Below are positions 39,176-46,818 of a stretch of DNA of 64,000 nucleotides, in pieces; the stretch's first letter is position 1; each line of letters opens with the position of its first letter. The notes beneath the pieces are model-generated. The model searched no databases. It had not been told where the DNA came from and saw nothing but the letters and a program-made list of their open reading frames with translations. The translations under genes were made by a program, and so were the position numbers. Source of the stretch: a virus; the IMG/VR virus record IMGVR_UViG_3300046009_009315, positions 1 through 64,000 of that record, one strand, 5' to 3'.

Positions 39176-39447
39176 AATATATTATTACACTTTCTTAAAT
39201 AGTTGAATTTATTATAAGATCCTACTCTATTAATCTTATTTACAGACAAATACTTCTTATTTCGCTTCTTAAAAGTCTTATATCTTTTCTTTATTTTTTG
39301 TTTCTTATTTAGCCAATAGTGAATAGGCTTTGTATCAATATAATAATATTTAGACCTAATATAACCAATAATAGGAATAGCCGCCGAGACTATCAAAGTA
39401 AACAAAAACAAATAAGCATATAGTTGGTTCATATTATTTTGCTCCAA
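39163..39447 (-). CDS. Membrane protein with basic tail
   Basis: 94 residues, one membrane helix (LYAYLFLFTLIVSAAIPIIG) then a very Lys/Tyr/Asn-rich tail. Overlaps genes on both sides. Confidence 0.5.
   Translation of the reverse strand: MEQNNMNQLYAYLFLFTLIVSAAIPIIGYIRSKYYYIDTKPIHYWLNKKQKIKKRYKTFKKRNKKYLSVNKINRVGSYNKFNYLRKCNNILWKT
39184..39190 (-). promoter_or_regulatory. GTGTAAT motif before 39175
   Basis: GTGTAAT 8 nt before the ATG; may be coincidental within coding sequence. Confidence 0.3.
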
Positions 39448-39946
39448 AGTATTCTTTTAGTTTATTTGGATTATTTAATTTGTCAAATGGAATTGTCCAT
39501 CTCTGACCATATCCAAAATCCTTGGGTTCTGCTTTATTTAAGAATTCCTCTTTAGTAATCCAGCCTCGGATAATAGTTTCTGTGATAGATATAACCGAAG
39601 CAAAAACCGCTAAGTCTGCTTTAAATAAACTTTTATCATTAAATAGCAAATGCTTATTTTGTTCTTTGATGCTAGTTTTTACTTGAATTGTTTTATTATC
39701 TTTTACTAAGTCTTTTATTTTATCATCGCCACTAAGTGAAATGTTTTTATCTAATTTGATATTAAGAAATCTAGCAACAGCCGCTTCGCCCATTACTCCA
39801 TTAATATGAGTTAAAAAATCAGTTTGATTCTTATCATATCTTTGGCTTTTTACGCCATATACTTGTTTAATAATATTTCGTCTTTCAGCAATACCTAATA
39901 TGCTTAAAAGATCAAAATAATCAAAATTAACTTTTATATCAGACAT
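39434..39946 (-). CDS. PD-(D/E)XK-like nuclease
   Basis: 170 residues. GVMGEAAVARFLN supplies a helix with Glu, DKIKDLVK a candidate Asp strand, and NKTIQVKTSIKE a Q/E-x-K strand, together resembling the restriction-endonuclease fold. Could be a host-DNA nuclease or repair nuclease. Metal-site residues are inferred. Confidence 0.55.
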   Translation of the reverse strand: MSDIKVNFDYFDLLSILGIAERRNIIKQVYGVKSQRYDKNQTDFLTHINGVMGEAAVARFLNIKLDKNISLSGDDKIKDLVKDNKTIQVKTSIKEQNKHLLFNDKSLFKADLAVFASVISITETIIRGWITKEEFLNKAEPKDFGYGQRWTIPFDKLNNPNKLKEYFGAK

Positions 39947-40175
39947 ATTCTTCTAGTTTATTTAGTATATCCATAATAATGTTTTTATTTTCGTCTGTCA
40001 AGTTGGAACTATATTTATTTAAAAGATATTGAATACTATTATTTTTAAAGGTTTTCATAATATTTAGGTTCATAGGATAGCCCATATTTAAACTATTCCA
40101 TTCAGTATCTAAACAATAATAAAGATAAGCTAATTCATTTTCTGTCATAGCTTTTATTTGGTTGGTTGTTATCAT
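39939..40175 (-). CDS. Small helical protein
   Basis: 78 residues, helical (IKAMTENELAYLYYCLDTEW). First gene of the nuclease operon, overlapping it by 8 nt. It has a structured leader. Confidence 0.5.
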   Translation of the reverse strand: MITTNQIKAMTENELAYLYYCLDTEWNSLNMGYPMNLNIMKTFKNNSIQYLLNKYSSNLTDENKNIIMDILNKLEEYV

Positions 40176-40270
40176 TATTTAAAGAGGTGGTTTTCGCAAT
40201 CTGGAAGGGGTCTAAAAGATTACAGGTTCACCACTAACCTTGGGTTTCACGGCTTATTCTATTATAATCT
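40176..40270 (-). promoter_or_regulatory. Structured 5' leader of the nuclease operon
   Basis: TATAAT at 40259-40264 (with TTTGCA 17 nt upstream) would start a leader of about 75 nt. It contains GGTT/AACC, ATCT/AGAT and GTGGT/ACCAC helices before the ATG at 40175. Unusual, as most early genes here have no leader. Riboswitch or protein-binding leader possible; no class recognised. Confidence 0.45.
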
Positions 40271-40308
40271 AAATATCTTATTATGCAAACAAAATGTCGC
40301 AAATAGGG

Positions 40309-40734
40309 TTAAATATCTTCAATTTCTTCTAAATTTTTAATAGCTTTGCGGGTTATCTTCCAGCCTAGAATCTTACATATATATTTAATATCTGGCACTT
40401 CGCCTGTATTATTTTCAATATTATGAACACTATTCTTATTTATCATAACAAGAGTTATATTTTTAGTTAGATCATATTCTCTTTCACATATATTTACCGC
40501 AAGAAAATTACTATTATATTTTAATAGGATATATTCCTTTTTAGATTCTGCTACTACATATCTTTCTTTTCTTTTAGTTAGTTCGTTTTCGCCGTGATAT
40601 AGAGTTAAGCTATTTATAGTTATATTATCTTTATATTTGTAGTAGAAATACTCATCTACAACAACCCAATCATCTATTTTTAGTTTATTTTTGTTGATTT
40701 TATAGGTATCATATATCTTATCCATATCATCCAT
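40309..40734 (-). CDS. Hypothetical protein
   Basis: 141 residues, soluble, Lys/Tyr-rich. YKINKNKLKIDDWVVVDEYF then beta segments; C-terminal helix ICKILGWKITRKAIKNLEE. TATAAT 6 nt before the ATG. Not identified. Confidence 0.55.
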   Translation of the reverse strand: MDDMDKIYDTYKINKNKLKIDDWVVVDEYFYYKYKDNITINSLTLYHGENELTKRKERYVVAESKKEYILLKYNSNFLAVNICEREYDLTKNITLVMINKNSVHNIENNTGEVPDIKYICKILGWKITRKAIKNLEEIEDI

Positions 40735-40816
40735 AACACTATTATAGTAGATAAGAGAAAAAAAGAAAATATATTATTAATTTTTCTCTTGACTTATTTG
40801 TATAAAGAAAATATAG

Positions 40817-41041
40817 TCAAACCCCTTTAACACCCTTATATTTAACTAATTTATTACCTTTCTTTATCTCTCCCCAACTATTTAACAGAGTATATTTAAA
40901 TTTATAATAAGCTAAAGATAATCCAATAGGAATTACCATTAATAAGAACAATAATACTCCAATTAACAATAGAAAAGGCTTAAATTCCCTCTTACCTAAT
41001 GCCATTTCTATACCTAACAAAGATCGTATTTGATTTTTCAT
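40817..41041 (-). CDS. Small membrane protein
   Basis: 74 residues. One or two membrane helices (PFLLLIGVLLFLLMVIPIGL) between basic ends. First of a run of tiny membrane genes in reverse order. Function unknown. Confidence 0.5.
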   Translation of the reverse strand: MKNQIRSLLGIEMALGKREFKPFLLLIGVLLFLLMVIPIGLSLAYYKFKYTLLNSWGEIKKGNKLVKYKGVKGV

Positions 41042-41063
41042 ACCCCTTTTTAATATATCCTTT

Positions 41064-41225
41064 CTATTTATCTCCTCTACGCTTAATATACCTCTTTATC
41101 TTATTTAAAACAACAAGAATATATGCAGATAGCCCCAAAATACCCACTATTAGTGCAGTAAGGGCGATGGATACCACTAACAGGATAATTGTTCCTTCTA
41201 TGCTAGAACCAAAGTAAATATACAT
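41064..41225 (-). CDS. Small membrane protein
   Basis: 53 residues. One to two helices (TIILLVVSIALTALIVGILG) and a basic RYIKRRGDK tail. Confidence 0.5.
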   Translation of the reverse strand: MYIYFGSSIEGTIILLVVSIALTALIVGILGLSAYILVVLNKIKRYIKRRGDK

Positions 41226-41226
41226 A

Positions 41227-41304
41227 TTAGTCCTTAAACTCTATAAGAAAAGATATAATAAACATAACCGCAAAGGCTTCTATTATAAATTGAATAGTAT
41301 TCAT
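41227..41304 (-). CDS. Tiny membrane protein
   Basis: 25 residues (IIEAFAVMFIISFLIEF core). ATG overlaps the stop of the gene before it. Confidence 0.45.
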   Translation of the reverse strand: MNTIQFIIEAFAVMFIISFLIEFKD

Positions 41305-41378
41305 TTATTTAGGTAGTTAAAAGCTAATACCGAAGAAAGACCAAGAGCCAAACTAATAATGGTAGTTAGTTCATTCAT
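41301..41378 (-). CDS. Tiny membrane protein
   Basis: 25 residues (MNELTTIISLALGLSSVLAF). Overlaps both neighbours by 4 nt, a strong hint of coupled translation. Confidence 0.45.
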   Translation of the reverse strand: MNELTTIISLALGLSSVLAFNYLNK

Positions 41379-41506
41379 ATCTTCTTTAGAATATCCTTAA
41401 TATCCTTTTTTGAAAAGCCAAATTTAAGAATATTACCCAAGACCGCAAAGAGATAATGCTTTTCTGATTTACTCAATTTATTGGTTTTCTTTTTAAATTT
41501 AGCCAT
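41375..41506 (-). CDS. Small basic protein
   Basis: 43 residues, Lys-rich (MAKFKKKTNKLSKSEKHYLF), helical. Starts the four-gene overlapping set. Confidence 0.45.
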   Translation of the reverse strand: MAKFKKKTNKLSKSEKHYLFAVLGNILKFGFSKKDIKDILKKI

Positions 41507-41531
41507 TTTTAGCCTCGCCCAAGCCTAATAT

Positions 41532-41756
41532 CTAATCCTGTTCGCCTTCGTGCAAGGTTTCAGCTTCTTCTGCTACCTCACGCCTATAATCTTCAATTTC
41601 TGTGATAGTATCATCTGCTGGCATATATTCAAATAGCAAATCTACTAGATCGCTAACAGAGCTATGATAGTATAAGCTATAAATATACTCTTGCTCATCT
41701 TCGTTAAGAGTTTGCATATATTCTTTTAGATTTTTGAATTTTTTAGTTTTGGTCAT
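41532..41756 (-). CDS. Acidic hypothetical protein
   Basis: 74 residues, acidic, helical (NLKEYMQTLNEDEQEYIYSL). Shine-Dalgarno GAGGAGA; overlaps the upstream stop (ATGA). Confidence 0.5.
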   Translation of the reverse strand: MTKTKKFKNLKEYMQTLNEDEQEYIYSLYYHSSVSDLVDLLFEYMPADDTITEIEDYRREVAEEAETLHEGEQD

Positions 41757-41917
41757 TGGTTTATCTCCTCGTTATAGGGTATAGTATCTAGCAATTTTAT
41801 TACTTGGTCAATCTCTTTTGCAAAACTTTCTGATGGGTGATGATGGTAATAGTCTTTTAATGCTCTAAAAACTATATTAAATTGTTCTTCGTTAAGAGTT
41901 AAAGTTTTTGTTTTCAA
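41753..41917 (-). CDS. Small helical protein (TTG start)
   Basis: 54 residues from TTG 41917, after the stop of the gene before. LNEEQFNIVFRALKDYYHHH then EIDQVIKLLDTIP, a pattern common to small phage helical proteins. Confidence 0.45.
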   Translation of the reverse strand: MKTKTLTLNEEQFNIVFRALKDYYHHHPSESFAKEIDQVIKLLDTIPYNEEINQ

Positions 41918-41922
41918 CTATG

Positions 41923-42174
41923 CTAATAGATATTTTCTACAAAATGTATAGCTTCTTCTCTAATATACCAATCCCAATTCTCTCCTACGACAACACAATA
42001 ATGTTCAGAGTTTGGAACACCCGCAATCTTACCATAGAATTGAGTGTCTTGAAGCTGAAACATAACTTCCTTGCCGATATTTCTTTCCATTATCTCAATC
42101 TTTGCCTCATCATTGGTATGAGTATCAGCGGTTTGAGGGTATTTCGCATCATAGTCTAAAGGGTTTGCGTTCAT
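41923..42174 (-). CDS. Small beta-rich protein
   Basis: 83 residues. KEVMFQLQDTQFYGKIAGVP suggests an Sm/SH3-like barrel. Overlaps the MazG-like gene stop by 4 nt. Confidence 0.5.
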   Translation of the reverse strand: MNANPLDYDAKYPQTADTHTNDEAKIEIMERNIGKEVMFQLQDTQFYGKIAGVPNSEHYCVVVGENWDWYIREEAIHFVENIY

Positions 42175-42506
42175 CGGTTATCTCCACTTCCTTTTATTTT
42201 ATCTCTTTTTAATCGGTCTGCAAGTTTATTTATATTAGAAATCGCAACATCTTCAAGATTAACACCAAGTTCATCTGCCATAGTTGCACAATACCATAGA
42301 ACATCTCCAAGTTCAGCATAGAGGTCTGCTTTATGGATTTCCTCTAACTTCCCTCCGTTATCTCTCATTATTTTCTTGACTTTGTTAGCAACTTCGCCAG
42401 CTTCACCAGCAAGTCCTAGTGCTGTATAATAAAGTCCTTGATTTGGAAATACTCTTGGGTAGAAAGCAGTTCTACTAGCATTAGTCTGATAGTTATTGAA
42501 GGTCAT
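42171..42506 (-). CDS. MazG-like nucleotide pyrophosphohydrolase
   Basis: 111 residues. LAGEAGEVANKVKK and DLYAELGDVLWYCATMADEL give the EExxE-ExxD-type metal site of all-alpha NTP pyrophosphatases (here EAGE and ELGD). Could sanitise nucleotides or lower alarmone levels in infection. Single-domain length. Confidence 0.85.
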   Translation of the reverse strand: MTFNNYQTNASRTAFYPRVFPNQGLYYTALGLAGEAGEVANKVKKIMRDNGGKLEEIHKADLYAELGDVLWYCATMADELGVNLEDVAISNINKLADRLKRDKIKGSGDNR

Positions 42507-42739
42507 TTCTTCTTCTTTTTCTTGTTCTTTTCAGCGATTTCTTCTGCAAGTTCTAATCCTTTAATTAGTGCATAATTAAATCCAATATTAATAAACTGGT
42601 CATCGGTAATAACTTGCTTTCCGAGATCAAGAAAGTAAGCTCTATTATGTTCGCTCATATCCACATCAACATCATAAACATTTTTCTTCTTAAACTTACC
42701 GATTTTAAGATAGTTAGAGTCTTTAATTTTTGTTTTCAT
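42503..42739 (-). CDS. Hypothetical protein
   Basis: 78 residues with Lys-rich C-terminus (AEKNKKKKKK). Coupled to the MazG-like gene. Function unknown. Confidence 0.5.
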   Translation of the reverse strand: MKTKIKDSNYLKIGKFKKKNVYDVDVDMSEHNRAYFLDLGKQVITDDQFINIGFNYALIKGLELAEEIAEKNKKKKKK

Positions 42740-42917
42740 AGTTTTCCTCCTCTGTAAATGCTTCTACTCTATCTAAATGAAAACCGCATCCACGAAGAAA
42801 GTCTGTAAATCTCTCACAAATATCTTCAAGAACAAAGTCATTAGTTTCAAGAGTATTATTGATCTCTTTACCATTTGCATCTTTAAATGTATGCGAAAAT
42901 GTAAATTTTTGGTTCAC
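42723..42917 (-). CDS. Small hypothetical protein (GTG start)
   Basis: 64 residues; the GTG overlaps the upstream stop (GTGTGA). FTDFLRGCGFHLDRVEAF near the C-terminus resembles a family of small phage proteins. Confidence 0.5.
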   Translation of the reverse strand: MNQKFTFSHTFKDANGKEINNTLETNDFVLEDICERFTDFLRGCGFHLDRVEAFTEEENYENKN

Positions 42918-43099
42918 ACTTTTATCTTCCTCTGTTTTCCATCTTTTGTCAATAGTAATTTGCTACGCATCTTTTCAAATTTTTTAATTATGATAGGATT
43001 GTCTACATTTCTTAATGCCATATCAATAGCATAAATCAATGATATTTTATCATCAGAACCTAACTGATGAAGTTCTGGGGTAATTCGCCAATTACTCAT
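42914..43099 (-). CDS. Small helical protein
   Basis: 61 residues (DDKISLIYAIDMALRNVDNP). Overlaps genes on both sides by 4 nt. Confidence 0.5.
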   Translation of the reverse strand: MSNWRITPELHQLGSDDKISLIYAIDMALRNVDNPIIIKKFEKMRSKLLLTKDGKQRKIKV

Positions 43100-43284
43100 T
43101 CAGAATTACCTTTAGTCTTAAAAGAAAAGATTTTGCTAGTCCAATCAAAGTTTTTGGCTGGATAACCTTTGATATTTAATTTTGGAAGTGGCTTTTGCAT
43201 CAAAGCGAGAGTTTGATCGAGTTTATCCTCGATACGCTTTAGTGCTTCATTTATTTCAATTAATTCTTGTTTTGATAGTGCCAT
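43096..43284 (-). CDS. Small helical protein
   Basis: 62 residues. N-terminal ALSKQELIEINEALKRIEDK resembles the start of the 43952 gene product (MALSKEELKEVRKIA). Coil-forming. Confidence 0.5.
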   Translation of the reverse strand: MALSKQELIEINEALKRIEDKLDQTLALMQKPLPKLNIKGYPAKNFDWTSKIFSFKTKGNSE

Positions 43285-43285
43285 A

Positions 43286-43522
43286 TTAAAATTCCTTTCT
43301 AAAAACTTTTACATTAGCATTAGGGTCGTCTTGACCATTATCCATCATATTATATTTACTATTATAAAAACTTTGGTTATCTTCTTCCATACCAACAGGA
43401 AACCAACCTTCTTTTTCTTGGACTTTATCTACGCTCGCACATCCAATAAAAAAGAATGTAAGAAGAATCCAAGCAATTACCACCATAACAAAAGCAACTG
43501 CTCTACGAAGATTAAACATCAT
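43286..43522 (-). CDS. Lipoprotein-like membrane protein
   Basis: 78 residues. Hydrophobic helix ending FFIGCASVD (lipobox-like Cys29) and an acidic, Asn-rich exported tail. Possibly a superinfection or lysis accessory factor; unproven. Confidence 0.5.
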   Translation of the reverse strand: MMFNLRRAVAFVMVVIAWILLTFFFIGCASVDKVQEKEGWFPVGMEEDNQSFYNSKYNMMDNGQDDPNANVKVFRKEF

Positions 43523-43658
43523 CTCTTAATCCAATCGTTTGACGAATTACTTTGTTCTCTTTTGCTTCGATAATTTCTGCAACACTTAACCTTGCTTCTT
43601 GACAAGGAGAAAAATTACAAAACCAAGCTATGAAGAATATATCTATTGGCGACCACAT
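43512..43658 (-). CDS. Small protein, first in operon
   Basis: 48 residues (begins MWSPIDIFFIAWFCNF) with helical second half. Own promoter; stop overlaps the next start. Confidence 0.45.
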   Translation of the reverse strand: MWSPIDIFFIAWFCNFSPCQEARLSVAEIIEAKENKVIRQTIGLRDDV

Positions 43659-43664
43659 ATTTTT

Positions 43665-43693
43665 ATTTTATATTAGTTTTATACTTGTTGCAA
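43665..43693 (-). promoter_or_regulatory. Early leaderless promoter for 43658
   Basis: TTGCAA, 17 nt, TAAAAT, 6 nt, ATG. Confidence 0.6.
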
Positions 43694-43701
43694 GTCTTTT
43701 G

Positions 43702-43742
43702 AAAAAATAAATAGGGCATCGGGGATTAGCCCAATGCCCTAT
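43702..43742 (-). terminator. Rho-independent terminator
   Basis: ATAGGGCAT/ATGCCCTAT 9-bp stem with 14-nt loop, then T-rich minus strand; ends the 43749 gene. Confidence 0.8.
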
Positions 43743-43748
43743 TATTAA

Positions 43749-43910
43749 TTACTTGGTCGAGACAGAAACTACTTGACCACCAGTTTTGTTAGCGAAACGC
43801 TTACTGGCGATCTTTGCACCACGAAGGGTAGGGTAGCTCTTTGGAGCCACAACTACTTGTCCGTTGGTAGCTTTTACTGACCAAGTGTATTGGTTTTGAG
43901 TTGTATTCAT
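43749..43910 (-). CDS. YegP/DUF1508-like small protein
   Basis: 53 residues. WSVKATNGQVVVAPKSYPTLRGAKIAS resembles one YegP (DUF1508) repeat. Own promoter and terminator. Confidence 0.5.
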   Translation of the reverse strand: MNTTQNQYTWSVKATNGQVVVAPKSYPTLRGAKIASKRFANKTGGQVVSVSTK

Positions 43911-43917
43911 ATTGTTA

Positions 43918-43945
43918 TATTAATATATATTTGAGATAATGTCAA
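43918..43945 (-). promoter_or_regulatory. Early promoter for 43910
   Basis: TTGACA, 16 nt, TTAATA, 7 nt, ATG. Confidence 0.55.
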
Positions 43946-43951
43946 TATATA

Positions 43952-44131
43952 TTATTGATTTTTCTTAAATTTTTCCATATCGCCTTGGTCATCAGCATCT
44001 TCTCTGTTGAAGATAGGCTTTTTGGATTTAAATTTAATTTTTTTAGTATTTCCCCAAGGATTCATACCGCTATTTTTAATAGTAGATGCAATCTTGCGGA
44101 CTTCTTTTAGTTCTTCTTTTGATAGTGCCAT
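43952..44131 (-). CDS. Small charged protein
   Basis: 59 residues (MALSKEELKEVRKIASTIKN start), charged and helical. N-terminus similar to the 43096 gene product. Confidence 0.5.
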   Translation of the reverse strand: MALSKEELKEVRKIASTIKNSGMNPWGNTKKIKFKSKKPIFNREDADDQGDMEKFKKNQ

Positions 44132-44160
44132 AGTTAGTATATACTAACTGAATTTAAAAT

Positions 44161-44220
44161 TTAGATCAAGTTATTTTTACAATTACAAGCAGAACAGCCA
44201 CAACCTAATTTAATACCCAA
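44161..44220 (-). CDS. Cys-rich peptide or frameshift extension
   Basis: 19 codons from a TTG (GIKLGCGCSACNCKNNLI). The frame continues upstream into the end of the 44228 gene, joined across a run of seven A. It has four closely spaced Cys. See finding. Confidence 0.3.
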   Translation of the reverse strand: MGIKLGCGCSACNCKNNLI

Positions 44221-44227
44221 CAACCAC

Positions 44228-44437
44228 TTAAACGCTTTTTTTAGCCTTTTTAGCACTTTTCTTTTTGGCTTTCTTTTTCTTTGGTTTAACTTCAATTTCT
44301 TCTACTTCTTCTATGTTATCCCATTGAGCATCAATCTCTTTTAATTCTTTTGATAGTTTAATCTTATCTTGGATTGCCCAAACTGCATCTTCAATTTTCC
44401 ACTTAACTGAATCAAAAATATTTAATAGCCAGTTCAT
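44228..44437 (-). CDS. Lys-rich protein with amphipathic N-terminus
   Basis: 69 residues. WLLNIFDSVKWKIEDAVWAI, acidic middle (IEEVEEIEV) and a Lys/Ala tail of histone-like type. ATG overlaps the tiny upstream gene (GTATGA). Confidence 0.5.
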   Translation of the reverse strand: MNWLLNIFDSVKWKIEDAVWAIQDKIKLSKELKEIDAQWDNIEEVEEIEVKPKKKKAKKKSAKKAKKSV

Positions 44438-44499
44438 ACGAACCTAACTCCAAAAATACTACCGAGGATAAAACAAGCGGAAATAATTAAAAGTTCCAT
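44434..44499 (-). CDS. Tiny membrane protein
   Basis: 21 residues, MELLIISACFILGSIFGVRF, one helix. Stop overlaps the next start. Confidence 0.4.
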   Translation of the reverse strand: MELLIISACFILGSIFGVRFV

Positions 44500-44514
44500 A
44501 TATTCTTACTTTTT

Positions 44515-44521
44515 ATTACAC
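44515..44521 (-). promoter_or_regulatory. GTGTAAT motif before 44499
   Basis: GTGTAAT 15 nt before the ATG; overlaps the end of the 44522 gene. Confidence 0.3.
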
Positions 44522-44725
44522 CTAATTTTTAACCTTTTCCTTGGATTTTTTATTATACTCTAGAACATCATCTAGATATTTGTTAATCATATTTTTAATA
44601 GTGCGTTCTTTTTCGTGATCTTTATGAAAATAAGTTTTATCTAATTTTAATAGCTCATCTCGCCAATGATTTAAACTAGCGATATGCTCTGAAAGGAATT
44701 GGATTTTAATTTTCTTTGGTGGCAT
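44522..44725 (-). CDS. Small basic helical protein
   Basis: 67 residues, Lys-rich with LSEHIASLNHWRDELLKLDK. Overlaps the upstream gene by 20 nt. Confidence 0.5.
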   Translation of the reverse strand: MPPKKIKIQFLSEHIASLNHWRDELLKLDKTYFHKDHEKERTIKNMINKYLDDVLEYNKKSKEKVKN

Positions 44726-45089
44726 TTTTTACCTCTCTTTTCCATATCTTAACAATATTTTCTGTATCTGCAACATCATAATATTTATTACTTCTTAAAA
44801 GATAAAATGTTTTTTCTGAGGATTCTATCTTATCAGATATTTTCCTAAATCCTTTCTTTAATTCTTCTTTATCTCTGTAATAATAACTCTGCATATAAGG
44901 ATTTTTGCTTTTATCGGTCATTATACTTTGAGTTAAAAGATAGCCATTATGTTCATCTTTTTGACATAAAAGAACATTTTTATATTTTTCTTTAGAGTAA
45001 ATATCAGAAAATTCTTTTGATAAATTTAAATGAAAAACACAATTATGATAATATACGCCAAAGAAACTGACGCTATCATCAATAATCAT
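44706..45089 (-). CDS. Hypothetical protein
   Basis: 127 residues, soluble, Tyr/Lys/Asp-rich (DDSVSFFGVYYHNCVFHLNL, EKYKNVLLCQKDEHNGYLLT). Not identified. It follows the 3D-domain gene by 3 nt. Confidence 0.5.
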   Translation of the reverse strand: MIIDDSVSFFGVYYHNCVFHLNLSKEFSDIYSKEKYKNVLLCQKDEHNGYLLTQSIMTDKSKNPYMQSYYYRDKEELKKGFRKISDKIESSEKTFYLLRSNKYYDVADTENIVKIWKREVKNATKEN

Positions 45090-45092
45090 ATA

Positions 45093-45572
45093 CTATATTC
45101 TATCAAAAACTTTTACTTTTACAATCTTTGGATGAGTATTTGCGAACCTTATAGCATCTTTTTTATTCAAAAAGAAAATATCAATAACAGGATATTTACC
45201 ACCACTAGCCTTCTTATTAATAACTGCTGTTCCAGTATCGTGAGCATATCTAAATCCAAGATTAGGTATATAAACTCTACTAAAATAAGGTATAACTTTT
45301 GGGTCTACGGCAACTGAAATATTAGGTTTAAGTCTAACACCAGTAGAGCTTTGGCGTTTTGCACTCCAACTATCAGTATCGCCACCTTTTGCCCAATAAG
45401 CTGTTAATCGAACCTTAATCTCTTTTTTAGGAATATTAGCCTTTACAAAGCGTTCAGTCTTAACGCATCTTTGAATTACTTGATCGCCAGAAAAAGATGG
45501 AGCCTTAATTTCGTTGCGGAATAATCCCAACGAAACAACGCTAATCAGTATTAATCTGCATAGTATTTGCAT
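45093..45572 (-). CDS. Secreted 3D-domain cell-wall protein
   Basis: 159 residues. Signal-peptide-like N-terminus (LCRLILISVVSLGLF), then AVDPKVIPYFSRVYIPNLG, YAHDTGTAVI and DIFF, the three-Asp double-psi barrel of MltA/RpfB-type lytic transglycosylases. Probably cleaves peptidoglycan outside the inner membrane. TTGACA-17-TAAATT promoter and an AGGAGG ribosome site, so unlike most early genes it has a leader. Confidence 0.75.
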   Translation of the reverse strand: MQILCRLILISVVSLGLFRNEIKAPSFSGDQVIQRCVKTERFVKANIPKKEIKVRLTAYWAKGGDTDSWSAKRQSSTGVRLKPNISVAVDPKVIPYFSRVYIPNLGFRYAHDTGTAVINKKASGGKYPVIDIFFLNKKDAIRFANTHPKIVKVKVFDRI

Positions 45573-45741
45573 AACTTGTCCTCCTAGAATTAAATTTAAT
45601 TTAAATTGGGAAAAATGTCAAGCCAGATTAACTTCTTCTGGCGACTACGAAACTCCTATTATAATTATTAGACTTCATAACAAAATAGATTACACCCATA
45701 ACTCGGTATTTCTACCAAATTAAGGGTGAATCGTATGATAC

Positions 45742-45918
45742 TTATTTCGTGACGAGGACTGAATTACGGAGCTTGCTGGTCAATCTACGCTTATCGAATG
45801 ATCTCCAATGACGAGCGTGTTGATTAACCTTGTCAAGAACCTTTGTCTCGCTGATGGTAAATGTGCCATCAGTATTATCAGTCATCTTAACGAAGTATGT
45901 TTTGGGTCTAATTGCCAT
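45742..45918 (-). CDS. Small basic protein
   Basis: 58 residues (RPKTYFVKMTDNTDGTFTIS), C-terminus basic. A GCCAGA/TCTGGC hairpin downstream (45622-45642) followed by T could end it. Function unknown. Confidence 0.5.
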   Translation of the reverse strand: MAIRPKTYFVKMTDNTDGTFTISETKVLDKVNQHARHWRSFDKRRLTSKLRNSVLVTK

Positions 45919-45940
45919 AATTATTAATATTAATTGATAT

Positions 45941-46354
45941 TTAACTATTTGTCAAATTTAATTTATCGAATTTGCCTTGAACATTACTAAAATATACATT
46001 CTTGAAATTTAATTGCTTAATCATATCACAGCATCCATTACAAGGAGCAGAAAAATCTAGCATATTATTTCTATTAATCCTTGTATTTACGAGAGTTAAT
46101 TTAGAGCAATCTTCTTCGCCAAGTCTAATAACTGCACTTAATTCACTATGAGTTCCAACAATATTTGAAATCTTTTCGTTATTTTTATTAACATAATTGT
46201 ATTTAAGATTAAGAGGATGAGTTTTCGGGGAGTTTAATCCAATACTTATAATACGATTTCTGTCCAGAATAAAACTAAAATGTCTACAACGAAGATCAGC
46301 GTTATGCTTATTGATTAGAGCATAACTAACCTCAATAATTTTGTTAAAGTTCAC
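45941..46354 (-). CDS. Cytidine/deoxycytidylate deaminase-like protein
   Basis: 137 residues from a leaderless GTG. His69-Ser-Glu71 and PCNGC (Cys105, Cys108) form the zinc site of the cytidine deaminase fold. Substrate could be dCMP, as in phage nucleotide pathways, or another base; the spacing between motifs is ordinary. Confidence 0.7.
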   Translation of the reverse strand: MNFNKIIEVSYALINKHNADLRCRHFSFILDRNRIISIGLNSPKTHPLNLKYNYVNKNNEKISNIVGTHSELSAVIRLGEEDCSKLTLVNTRINRNNMLDFSAPCNGCCDMIKQLNFKNVYFSNVQGKFDKLNLTNS

Positions 46355-46360
46355 GATCTA

Positions 46361-46389
46361 AATTTAATTTAAATTTAAAATTTACGCAA
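46361..46389 (-). promoter_or_regulatory. Early leaderless promoter for 46354 (GTG)
   Basis: TTGCGT, 17 nt, TAAATT, 6 nt, GTG. Confidence 0.6.
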
Positions 46390-46473
46390 GTCTAAATAAA
46401 ATAAATAACAAATTCCAGCTATAATTGTATTAATTATAATACCTAAAGTCACACCTATAACAATATCTACCAT
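46375..46473 (-). CDS. Tiny membrane protein
   Basis: 32 residues, one helix (VTLGIIINTIIAGICYLFYL). The deaminase promoter lies within its 3' end. Confidence 0.45.
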   Translation of the reverse strand: MVDIVIGVTLGIIINTIIAGICYLFYLDLRKF

Positions 46474-46491
46474 TCATATATACTATATGAA

Positions 46492-46818
46492 TTAATCTTT
46501 TTTATCTAAATCTTTATATTGATTTTCTACTTCGTTTGCTTCTTTATCTAGTTGATCTTGAAAGTCTTTTAAATAATCATCAATTTTATCTAAATCTGGA
46601 TTCTTTGGGGTATAGATATTACTTATATAATTATTATTACTATTCCCAAAAAGTATGCGAATAATAGTATAGCCACCAAGGATTTGAAGGAACGAAAAAC
46701 GCAAATCATAAAATGGAGCAAAAAGAAAATTCCAAATAAGCCAAATAACACCACTATAAACAAATCCAAAGAAAAGATAGGTGGTAGCTAAATTAAACCA
46801 GTCTACTTTATATTTCAT
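46492..46818 (-). CDS. Membrane protein
   Basis: 108 residues, two membrane helices in the first 55, then an acidic cytoplasmic tail (DYLKDFQDQLDKEANEVENQ). Function unknown. Confidence 0.5.
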   Translation of the reverse strand: MKYKVDWFNLATTYLFFGFVYSGVIWLIWNFLFAPFYDLRFSFLQILGGYTIIRILFGNSNNNYISNIYTPKNPDLDKIDDYLKDFQDQLDKEANEVENQYKDLDKKD

